NCBI RefSeq assembly: GCF_940670765.1
Contig: NZ_CALNVW010000010.1
Location: 1 to 64,000 of the forward strand
Direction: 5' to 3'
From: Streptomyces sp. A 4/2
Lineage (GTDB): Bacteria; Actinomycetota; Actinomycetes; Streptomycetales; Streptomycetaceae
DNA length: 64,000 nt
Below the pieces are notes generated by a model, which was not told where the DNA came from, did not search any database, and saw only the letters and a program-made list of their open reading frames with translations. Below, one piece after another: positions 35,811 through 42,838 of this stretch; the stretch's first letter is position 1, and the number at the start of each line of letters is the position of its first letter. The position numbers were made by a program, and so were the translations under genes.

Positions 35811-36584
35811 TCACAGCTCCCGGTGGACCTTGGTGTTGGAGGCCTGGGCGCGGGGGCGGACCACCAGGAGGTCGATGTTGACATGGCTCGGGCGGGTGAC
35901 GGTCCAGGTGATGGACTCCGCCACGTCGTCGGCGGTCAGCGGCTCGGCCACGCCCGCGTAGACCTTGGCGGCCTTCTCCTTGTCGCCGCCGAAGCGGGTC
36001 GTGGCGAACTCCTCGGTCCTGACCATCCCGGGGGCGATCTCGATCACCCGTACCGGCTGCCCGACGATCTCCAGCCGGAGGGTCTCGGCGAGGACGCGGG
36101 CGCCGTTCTTCGCGGCCACGTAGCCCGCGCCGCCCTCGTAGGCCCCGTGGCCCGCGGTGGAGGAGACGACGACCACGGTGCCGTCGCCGCTCGCGACCAG
36201 GGCGGGGAGCAGCGTCTGGGTGAGATTGAGGGTGCCGATGACGTTCGTCTCGTACATCTGACGCCAGTCCGCGGGGTCACCGGTGGCGACCGGGTCGGCT
36301 CCGAGCGCGCCGCCGGCGTTGTTCACCAGGACGCCGATCGTGGGGAACGCGGTGGCGAAGGCCTCGACGGCCGGGCGGTCCGTGACGTCCAGGGGGTACG
36401 CGGTGGCCTGGTGCCCCGCGGCGTTGATCTCGGCCGCCAGCGCTTCGATGCGGTCCTTGCGGCGCGCGGTGAGCACGACCCGGTATCCGGCGGCTGCCAG
36501 GTGCCGTGCGGTGGCGGCACCGATGCCGCTGCTCGCTCCGGTGACGACGGCGATGCGGTTGGTGGCTGCGGGCGCGGCGGTCAT
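35811..36584 (-). CDS. SDR family NAD(P)-dependent oxidoreductase
   Basis: A 257-residue classical short-chain dehydrogenase. The cofactor loop is TGASSGIG, NNAG is present, and the catalytic residues lie in VVVSSTAGHGAYEGGAGYVAAK (Ser and YxxxK). The C-terminus has the RPSHVNIDLLVVRPRAQAS end common to YdfG-like serine or 3-hydroxy acid dehydrogenases. ATG 36584 follows GAGGAG. The substrate is not certain. Confidence 0.9.
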   Translation of the reverse strand: MTAAPAATNRIAVVTGASSGIGAATARHLAAAGYRVVLTARRKDRIEALAAEINAAGHQATAYPLDVTDRPAVEAFATAFPTIGVLVNNAGGALGADPVATGDPADWRQMYETNVIGTLNLTQTLLPALVASGDGTVVVVSSTAGHGAYEGGAGYVAAKNGARVLAETLRLEIVGQPVRVIEIAPGMVRTEEFATTRFGGDKEKAAKVYAGVAEPLTADDVAESITWTVTRPSHVNIDLLVVRPRAQASNTKVHREL

Positions 36585-36694
36585 GGCGGGTGCTCCTCGG
36601 GCGTGCGGTCGGCTCACATCGGACTTCGGGGCTTCGGGGCTTCGGGATCTCCGGGGTCAGGATATGCGGCACGCGCGGGCCGTCCGGGGCGGGA

Positions 36695-37030
36695 TCAGCG
36701 CCCGCGCGGTCCGTACACGATCACGGCCATCCCGGCCAGGCAGATCAGTGCGCCCGTGATGTCCCAGCGGTCGGGGCGGTAGCCGTCGGCGACCACGCCC
36801 CAGACGATGGAACCGGCCACGAAGACCCCTCCGTAGGCGGCGAGGACCCGGCCGAACTCGCCGTCGGGCTGGAGCGTCGCGACGAAGCCGTAGATGCCGA
36901 GGGCGATGATGCCGCCGCCGATCCAGATCCAGCCCCGGTGCTCCCGTACGCCCTGCCAGACGAGCCAGGCGCCGCCGATCTCGAAGAGCGCGGCGAGGAC
37001 GAAGAGGGCGGCGGAGCGGGCGATCAGCAT
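36695..37030 (-). CDS. YnfA family small membrane protein
   Basis: A 111-residue protein with four membrane helices: [54 protein letters not shown] and [17 protein letters not shown]. The [11 protein letters not shown] pattern near the start is diagnostic for UPF0060/YnfA, a relative of small multidrug transporters. Transport substrates are not established for most members. Confidence 0.92.
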   Translation of the reverse strand: MLIARSAALFVLAALFEIGGAWLVWQGVREHRGWIWIGGGIIALGIYGFVATLQPDGEFGRVLAAYGGVFVAGSIVWGVVADGYRPDRWDITGALICLAGMAVIVYGPRGR

Positions 37031-37059
37031 GGGCGACAGCGTGACACGGACGGCTGCGC

Positions 37060-37224
37060 GGGACGTGGCCCACCGGACGGATCGCCGAGCTGACCGGGCT
37101 CACCACGGGGTCCGCGACCCGGCTCGTCGACCGGGACATCGCCCTGCTGACCGCACACATGCGGCGGACGGTGGAGCTGGGCGCCGCGCAGATCAGCCGT
37201 CTGCGGAGTGGGGAACCGGACTGA
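37060..37224 (+). pseudogene. Remnant of a MarR family regulator gene
   Basis: A frame reads [20 protein letters not shown], a typical MarR recognition helix region. It is followed directly by a C-terminal-like segment (DIALLTAHMRRTVELGAAQI...) and a stop at 37222-37224. The wing and the N-terminus are missing, so this is a fragment with an internal deletion and 5' truncation. It ends inside the stop region of the Mut7-C gene on the other strand. Confidence 0.5.
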
Positions 37225-37939
37225 AGTCGCGCAGCGCCTCCGCCACGATCGTCTCCAGCCGGTGGTGGTGCGCGCCCCGCCAGTACACCCGCTCGCACGC
37301 CGTGCACTGCGCGAAGACGTCGTGCGAGCGCTCCGTACCGCCTTCGATACGGCCGCGCACGCTCTCCTTCGTAGCCGGTACGAGGTCTCCGTTGCACGCG
37401 CTGCAGCGGGTCCACGGCGCGAGTACGGGGGCGAACCTGCCGAGCACGTCACGGAGCTGTTCGTCGGGCTGGTCGCTGTAGACGTACGCCCCGGCCCACA
37501 GCTCCCGGCGGCGCAGCAGCCCCCGGTCCCGCGACAGCAGGACGCGCTGGTGCCGTGCCGAACAGGTGGCGAGCGCCGGGTCGCCGATGTCCTCGCTGAA
37601 GTACTCCGTGTCCACCCCGAGCAGCCGCAACCGCCTTGCCAGGGTGCCGAGATGGACATCCAGCAGGAAGCGGAGCGGGGCGCCGGGCACCTGCTGGGGG
37701 CGCTCCACCGCGTACACCTCGACGGTCTCGCCCGCGCGCGGGATGTGTGAGACCGGTACGGTCCGGCCGTCCACGGCCAGGCGGCCCGCCTCGGTGAGCG
37801 GGACGCCCATCGACTCGACGACGTGCCCGAGCGTCGACTTGCCGTCGGTGATCACGGCGGTCCGCCCCTGGCGTCGCTCCGACGGGACGAAGAGGTGCAG
37901 TTCCGGGGCGAATTCGAGGTGGATCTCGGGTCCGTTCAC
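37193..37939 (-). CDS. Mut7-C RNase domain protein with ubiquitin-like N-terminus
   Basis: A 248-residue protein. Residues about 1-80 resemble the ubiquitin-like (MoaD/ThiS-type) domain that precedes Mut7-C in bacteria. Residues about 88-245 form the Mut7-C (PIN-like) RNase: RFLLDVHLGTLARRLRLLGVDT with the conserved Asp, LLSRDRGLLRRRELW, and a zinc ribbon (RCSACNGDL and AQCTACERVYWRG). It is predicted to act as a ribonuclease; no target is known. It overlaps the tail of the MarR remnant. Confidence 0.87.
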   Translation of the reverse strand: MNGPEIHLEFAPELHLFVPSERRQGRTAVITDGKSTLGHVVESMGVPLTEAGRLAVDGRTVPVSHIPRAGETVEVYAVERPQQVPGAPLRFLLDVHLGTLARRLRLLGVDTEYFSEDIGDPALATCSARHQRVLLSRDRGLLRRRELWAGAYVYSDQPDEQLRDVLGRFAPVLAPWTRCSACNGDLVPATKESVRGRIEGGTERSHDVFAQCTACERVYWRGAHHHRLETIVAEALRDFSPVPHSADG

Positions 37940-38202
37940 GCCGTCAGGATGTCACCGGGACGGTGGCCGGGCCAGGGATTTCCGCAGTGAGCCAGGCGAC
38001 GCGCCGCCCGGTGGGTCGGGCGCCCCCGGCAGGTCGGGTGTGCCGCCCGGCATGTCAGGCGGCGCCCGGCCGGTCCGCCCGTACCGGGGAAGGCCGCGCC
38101 GCGTTCTCCGTCGCCCAGGCGGCGGGCAGGTACGCGCTCACCGATTCGCCGCGCAGCCGGGGCTCGGCGATCGGGCTGTCCGCGGGCGCGGGCGCGGGTC
38201 CG
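37940..38202 (-). other. Gap with an unexplained high-GC3 reading frame
   Basis: On the minus strand the frame stopping at 38055 reads SPIAEPRLRGESVSAYLPAA then WATENAARPSPVRADRPGAA with strongly biased third positions, but it has no start outside the phosphodiesterase gene. It may be the C-terminal remnant of a lost gene. Nothing else is recognised in this stretch. Confidence 0.35.
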
Positions 38203-38943
38203 TCAGGCCACGGCGCGGAAGTGCGTGGTGATCCCGCCGTCCTCGTCCAGCACATGGAAGGCGACCCCGGGCGGTGGCGTACGACTGGTCAGGGTCTCGC
38301 CCTTCTCCCAGGGCAGTCGGAGCGTCGATGTCACGCCGGGCGCGACGAGCAGCGGGCGGCCCGCGAACGCCGTCGCCGCCGGGGTGTGGGCGTGCCCGGT
38401 CAGGACGGCCGGGATGTTGCTGCGCCCCGCCAGCACGTCGGCCAGCCGCCCGGCGTTCCGCAGCCGGATCGTGTCGATGTACGGGTGGTGGAGCGGGGTG
38501 GGCGGGTGATGGAGGACCGGTACGGCCGGGGTGCCCCCGAGCCCGTCGAGCGTACGGGTCAGCCAGTCGAGGGTCTCGTCGTCGAGCAGGCCCGCGTCCT
38601 CGCCGGGAATCGTCGAGTCGAGCATCAGGAAGGCGTAACCGGCCGCGTGGTGCAGGCGGTTGACGGCTCCGGGCGCGTCCTCCTCGTCCAGCAGCACCTT
38701 GCGGTAGGCCGTGCGCTCGTCGTGGTTCCCCGGGCAGGTGAAGACCGGGGGAGTGAGCGTGGCGAGGAGCGCGGCGGCCTCGGCGTACTCGTCGGGCGCT
38801 CCGTGGTCCGCGATGTCGCCGGTGACCAGGACGGCGTCGGGCTGCGTCGTCAGAGAGCGCAGATACTCCACGACCCTGGCCGAGCGTTCCGCCGTCGGGC
38901 CGGTCCCGTCGAGATGGAGATCGCTGATCTGGGCGAGAAGCAT
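38203..38943 (-). CDS. Metallophosphoesterase (CpdA-like phosphodiesterase)
   Basis: A 246-residue calcineurin-like enzyme with the complete metal-binding series: AQISDLHLDG (D and H), LVTGDIADHG (GD), CPGNHDERTAY (GNHD), VLHHPPTPLHHP and LTGHAHTPAAT (GHxH). The overall pattern fits the class III cyclic nucleotide phosphodiesterases such as CpdA. ATG 38943 follows GGAGGGG. Its substrate, cAMP or another phosphodiester, is inferred from the family only. Confidence 0.9.
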   Translation of the reverse strand: MLLAQISDLHLDGTGPTAERSARVVEYLRSLTTQPDAVLVTGDIADHGAPDEYAEAAALLATLTPPVFTCPGNHDERTAYRKVLLDEEDAPGAVNRLHHAAGYAFLMLDSTIPGEDAGLLDDETLDWLTRTLDGLGGTPAVPVLHHPPTPLHHPYIDTIRLRNAGRLADVLAGRSNIPAVLTGHAHTPAATAFAGRPLLVAPGVTSTLRLPWEKGETLTSRTPPPGVAFHVLDEDGGITTHFRAVA

Positions 38944-39128
38944 GGAGGTCCCCTCCGTGGTGTGCGCCGAGCCCCGACAGCCCTAACGGTTGATGTCATT
39001 AAAACCATTAGCAGCAGTGGTGGGCAAGGGCGCAGTGGCCTCGGCGTCCGCTCCTGCGGCTGCGGCTACTTGGGCGCGATCCGCCGACGGGTGCGTGCCC
39101 TCGGGCGCTTCCGTGCGTTACACCGACC

Positions 39129-39386
39129 ATGAACGTACGTCGAATTCTCACCACCGCCGCCGCCGGATCCGCCCTGCTCGCGGCCTTCGCCCCCGCCGCT
39201 CAGGCCGCCGACCTCGGCGGCACGCTCAGCAGTACGGCGCAGACCACAGCAGCCATCGGCGAACAGGCCAAGCCGGTCGCCGAGGGCGTCGTCGGGGACA
39301 ACGTCGGCAAGAAGGTGCACGCCGTGAAGGGAGCGGTGCAGGCCGGGGGCGACGCCCTGAAGGCCGGGAACGAACTCCTCGGCTGA
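39129..39386 (+). CDS. Small secreted protein
   Basis: An 85-residue protein with a Sec signal peptide (ILTTAAAGSALLAAFAPAAQA, cleavage after AQA) and a mature part of about 58 residues rich in Gly, Ala, Lys and Val (TTAAIGEQAKPVAEGVVGDN, then KKVHAVKGAVQAGGDALKAG). There are no Cys residues. It is similar in style to small exported Streptomyces proteins of unknown role. It is monocistronic, with a strong terminator 50 nt downstream. Confidence 0.75.
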   Translation: MNVRRILTTAAAGSALLAAFAPAAQAADLGGTLSSTAQTTAAIGEQAKPVAEGVVGDNVGKKVHAVKGAVQAGGDALKAGNELLG

Positions 39387-39437
39387 CACACCCTCAGCAG
39401 AGCGCGCACGGACCTCCGTGCCGCGCACGACGAACGC

Positions 39438-39468
39438 CTCGGGGCGGACCTACCTGGTCCGCCCCGAG
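39438..39468. terminator. Terminator hairpin
   Basis: A perfect 12-bp stem (39438-39449 with 39457-39468) with a 7-nt loop between the small secreted protein gene and the decayed regulator gene, which converge here. Confidence 0.8.
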
Positions 39469-39533
39469 CCCGTTCCGGCGCGGCTCGGCCCGACGCGTAC
39501 CGAGCGGCACGACGTTGATCGGCCCGGCCCGGA

Positions 39534-40337
39534 CTACGTGCCGTCCGTCTGCCCGGTGAGCCTGCGCAGCGCGGACCCGGAGGCGCGGTCATCGGGCAGA
39601 TAGGCCAGGAAGTGATGGCCGGGCTGGTCGACGGCGGCCAGCTTGACGTAACGCAGCCGCAGGTCACCCGCCGTCCGGTGGCGGAAGCGCCGTACCGCGG
39701 GCCGGAAGTCCGCGGTCTCCTGCCGGCCGTACCAGCGGGCCGCGTCCGGATCGTTCATCAGCGCGGCGGTGATCTCGGCGTACCGGGCGTCCTCCGGGTG
39801 CCGGGCGGCCTTGGCGCGGAACTGGCCGAGCAGGCTGCGCGCCTCCTTCTCCCACTGGGCGAGCAGTGTGCGAGCGGGGGGCCAACAGAACACCAGCCAG
39901 AGCAGGTTGCGCCGCTTCGGCGGCAGCCCCGCGCGGGATCGGTGAGCAGCGCCGCGTATCCCGTGTTCCACGCCAGCAGATCCCAGTGCGGGTCGAGGAC
40001 CACGGCCGGATTCGGCGTCACCGTCTCGACCAGGGAGAGCAGGTTCGGCGAGACCCAGCCCGGTGAGTCCCCGGCAGCCGCGTCGTTCTCCATGAAGGAG
40101 AGCACGTGCGCGGTCTCCGCCTCGTCCAGGCGCAGCGCACGCGCCACGGAGCGCAGTACCTGTTCCGAGGTGCGCACCCTGCCCTGTTCCAGCCAGGCGT
40201 ACCAGGAGCTGCTGATACCGGCGAGTTCGGCTGCCTAGCTCCTGCGCAGGCCTTCCGCCTGCGCGGCGAGCCCGGCGGGAGCGCGGAAAGGCACCGAGTT
40301 CCTGACGGGGAGCGCTCGACGCGTCGCTCCTGCTCAT
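39534..40337 (-). pseudogene. Frameshifted XRE regulator with MmyB-like domain
   Basis: Pieces of one regulator lie in different frames. The start is MSRSDASSAPRQELGAF. The HTH remnant reads AAELAGISSSWYAWLEQGR just after an in-frame TAG (40235-40237). The MmyB-like ligand domain continues as VLRSVARALRLDEAETAHVL and LDPHWDLLAWNTGYAALLTD in a second frame, then LLAQWEKEARSLLGQFRAKA, in the first frame again, to the stop at 39534. So at least two frameshifts and one stop disrupt it. Intact relatives are about 280 residues and often regulate a divergent transporter or oxidoreductase gene, as here. Confidence 0.82.
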
Positions 40338-40487
40338 CGCGTCGTCTCCCCACTGCCGACGGCCGGTTCGACCCGCCCCGGGGTGCCCGCAGCAGGCTGT
40401 CAGCAAGGGCAATCGTTTGCGGGCCGGAGGCGGTCGGCCGCGGTGATGAGCTGGGTGGGCACCGGGCAGAGAAAGGAGCGACACCTC

Positions 40488-41627
40488 GTGACCACGTCCG
40501 CCCTCCCCCCGACGGCCTTGCCGGCCCCCGCGCTGCGCCTGCTGCGCGCGGCCGGATTCGTCAGCAGCTTCGACCGTTTCTGCATCGCCCCGATGCTGGT
40601 GCTGATCAGTACCAGCATCGGCGTCCCGCTCCCGACCGTGGTGCTCGCGGCCAGGGGCTACTACCTCGGATACGGCCTGATGCAACCTGTGTGGGGCCTC
40701 GCCGGTGACCCGGATCGGCCGCGTCCGCGTGATGCGCTACTCCCTCGCCTCGTTCTGTTCGGCGCTGGCCCCGAACGCCACCGCGCTGATCGTGGCCCGC
40801 GCCGTCGCCGGTGCCTTCTTCGCCGCGTCCATCGCCGCTCGCTGACCTACGTGGGCGACACCGTGCCCGCCGAGACCAGGCAGCGCCCGCTCAGCGAGCT
40901 GATGACCGCCTTCGCCCTGGGTACGACGGTTGCCGCCGGGGTGCTGGCGCACTACCTGAGCTGGCGGGTGGTGTTCGCGGTGCCGGGCCTGCTCGCCGCC
41001 GCTCTCGTACCAGCTCTGCGCCAACTGCCCGAGCCCGTCCGGGAACCCGCTGGCCCGCTGCTCGCTCCGTTCCGTGTGGTGCTGCGCTCGGGGTGGCAGT
41101 GGTAGGTCATGGCCGTGGCGATGCTCGAAGGGGCCGTGCTCCTGCTTCCTGACCTATCTGGCGCCCGCCCTGCAGGCCCGGGGAGTACCGACCGTGCAGG
41201 CAGGGGCGGTGTCCGCGCTGTACGGGGTGGGCTCCATGGCCGCGGCCCGCGTGGTCAAGCGGCTGGTCGGCCGCTGGTCCCCGGCCGTGATCATTCTGGT
41301 CGGCGGAGCGCAGATGGCCGCCGGCTATGCGATCGCCGCGGCCGGACAGTCCGTACCGGCACTGGTGCTGACCGCGCTGCTGCTGGGCGGTGGCTGGGCG
41401 TTCATGCACTCCACGGTCCAGTCGTGGGCGACAGCACTGGTCCCGTCGGCGAGGGCCACCGGCGTCGCGATGTTCGGCCTCGCCCTGTACCTCGGCAGCG
41501 CGCTGGCCGGCAGCCTCGCCGCGGGCGCGGCCGAACACCACGCGTACCGGGGCTCTTCCTGCTCGCCGCGGTGCTGACGATGCCGCTGACCGTCGCCGCC
41601 GGGGTCGGACATGCCCGCTACCGGTAG
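40488..41627 (+). pseudogene. Frameshifted MFS transporter
   Basis: Coding similarity runs from GTG 40488 (after AAAGGAG) to 41627 but shifts frame at about 40710, 40840, 41143 and 41550, and meets a TAG at 41103-41105. Pieces in order: IGVPLPTVVLAARGYYLGYG; VMRYSLASFCSALAPNATAL; LSELMTAFALGTTVAAGVLA; APALQARGVPTVQAGAVSAL; AVLTMPLTVAAGVGHARYR. Together they give about 380 residues with MFS helices. The gene is divergent from the decayed XRE regulator, so the pair was probably a regulator-exporter unit that has lost function. Confidence 0.85.
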
Positions 41628-41839
41628 GGCAGGTCCCGCACCCGGCGCACACCCGCAGGCCAGCCGGAGTCGCACGGACGGACCCCTGGATGAGGTCACC
41701 GTGATGTCGGCCGACCAGGTCTCGCCGCATTCGCGGGAATGTCCTCTCACGGGCGATGACAGGGGCTCTTCCATTCCTGTCCCACCGCTCTCACGTCCAT
41801 GAGGAGACCCCGTGGGCTGTGCATGCCATGTTGTGCTGG

Positions 41840-42175
41840 CTATGCGCCTCTCCCGGCCGGGCCCTTGGCCCCGGCCGGGATGCCGATAACACCCCCTACC
41901 TCGACGGCTGTTGCCGAAGCGGTATCGATACTGGCGCAGGCCCGGTGGTGGCGGCACAGCAGGACGTACGCGAGGCAGGCGATTGCGCGCAGCGCGTCGG
42001 GGACCGCGGCCGAGTCGGCGCGGAAAATCGCGACGACAGCGATGACGGTGCTCCCGATGGTGATGCAGAAGGGAACAGTGGCGAGGGAAAACACATGTTT
42101 GGGCGGCAAGGTCGCTCCACGGTTGGTTCGTGCACGGGCTGGTGCCGTGACAGGGGGCGTCCGGCGGCGGGACAT
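41840..42175 (-). CDS. Small membrane protein, hypothetical
   Basis: A 111-residue frame with two hydrophobic stretches, FSLATVPFCITIGSTVIAVV and ALRAIACLAYVLLCR, and strong G/C bias in third codon positions, which suggests real coding. The N-terminal about 30 residues are basic and Pro-rich. No family is recognised and the start (ATG 42175) is uncertain. It lies upstream of the CRISPR locus, pointing away from it, across 663 nt of non-coding DNA from cas3. Confidence 0.42.
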   Translation of the reverse strand: MSRRRTPPVTAPARARTNRGATLPPKHVFSLATVPFCITIGSTVIAVVAIFRADSAAVPDALRAIACLAYVLLCRHHRACASIDTASATAVEVGGVIGIPAGAKGPAGRGA

Positions 42176-42355
42176 TGCGAGGGCTGAAGCGGTCGAATGG
42201 ATATACGGGCCCAGTTCGATCTGCTCTGTTCTTTTCGCAGATTTTCAGTCGCCCACGGAGTCGTGTGGACTTCGCCTGTGTCTGCGGCGAGATCTCCCGT
42301 CCTTGAGTGGACCGTACTCGGCTGCGGTGACTGCAGGAGCGATAGGCGCGCCGGT

Positions 42356-42384
42356 CTGACTGCGACGTCCAGGTTGGTTAATTT
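42356..42384 (+). promoter_or_regulatory. Candidate promoter containing a Cascade-target-like site
   Basis: CTGACT (42356-42361), a 17-nt spacer and TAATTT (42379-42384) resemble a sigma-70 type promoter with the TAnnnT -10 usual in Streptomyces. On its minus strand the spacer contains CTGGACGTCGC (42372 to 42362), which matches 10 of the first 11 positions of the spacer-like segment of the nearby crRNA-like unit. The trinucleotide 5' of this site is AAC. The promoter points toward cas3. Confidence 0.45.
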
Positions 42385-42408
42385 GTGGAACGTGGCCGTG
42401 AGCGGGAT

Positions 42409-42487
42409 GGGTACCCCCGCAGATGCGGGGAGCGGCTGGCGTGTCGCGACTTCCAGGGGCTCATCCGGTGATACTCCGGCACAACGG
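42409..42487 (-). ncRNA. crRNA-like unit: degenerate repeat, spacer-like segment, degenerate repeat
   Basis: Read on the minus strand. 42487 to 42457 is a 31-nt degenerate CRISPR repeat that starts CCG, folds through CCGG...CCGG and ends GGATGAGCCC, so the 8-nt handle ATGAGCCC is intact. 42456 to 42436 is a 21-nt spacer-like segment starting CTGGAAGTCGC. 42435 to 42409 is a second degenerate repeat starting CCGCTCCCCGC, identical to the array repeat over 11 bases and with a 6-bp hairpin (CCCCGC-ATCT-GCGGGG). Cas6 could release a crRNA-like RNA from such a unit. A weak -10-like AATAAT lies at 42515-42510 on the same strand. It could instead be array debris. Confidence 0.45.
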
Positions 42488-42492
42488 ACCCA

Positions 42493-42555
42493 GTTTTTCG
42501 TACCGGACTATTATTTGCACCCGCCAGCTCTCTGTGGTGCGCCTAGGTTTTTCGT
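42493..42555. repeat. Two direct repeats of GTTTTTCGT
   Basis: GTTTTTCGTACCGG (42493-42506) and GTTTTTCGTCCGGG (42547-42560) share nine leading bases and are 54 nt apart. They flank the upstream side of the crRNA-like unit and could be protein binding sites. Confidence 0.5.
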
Positions 42556-42557
42556 CC

Positions 42558-42588
42558 GGGCGAATTCTCCCGCCCATGCGGGAAGCAG
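42558..42588 (-). repeat. Third degenerate CRISPR repeat
   Basis: On the minus strand it starts CTGCTTCCCGC, which matches the array repeat at 9 of the first 11 bases, forms a 6-bp hairpin TCCCGC-ATGG-GCGGGA and ends GCCC like the repeat. It lies 70 nt from the next degenerate repeat, too far for one normal 32-nt spacer. Confidence 0.4.
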
Positions 42589-42760
42589 ATGTATCGCTGG
42601 ATCGTACGCGAATCACCCCCCCGGCCGACGCCGTTGCGCTGTGGGGTCGGGTTGATTGCCCGGCCCTTCGTCGCCTCTCTGCCGGGTCTTCATTTCGATG
42701 GCTTCAGGTCAGTCCCCCAGACGCGCCTTCAGGTAAGTCGCTCTGTCGGTGTGGCGACTT

Positions 42761-42809
42761 TTGATCACGGAAGATAGGTATTGATCAATTTTGGCGTATG
42801 GCGCATAGT
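42761..42809 (+). promoter_or_regulatory. Candidate cas operon promoter with TTGATCA direct repeats
   Basis: TTGATCA occurs at 42761-42767 and again at 42781-42787, two helical turns apart. The second overlaps a possible -35 (TTGATC), which is followed after 17 nt by CATAGT (42804-42809) as a possible -10. Transcription would begin about 20-25 nt before the cas3 start. The repeated TGATCA core may be an operator. Confidence 0.45.
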
Positions 42810-42838
42810 GATACCCGAGTTCCTGTTCAATTACCGCC

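Noticed and set aside
39534..41627. Programmed frameshifting in the regulator and transporter genes
   Set aside because: There are several shifts in both directions and in-frame stops without slippery sites; decay is the simpler explanation.
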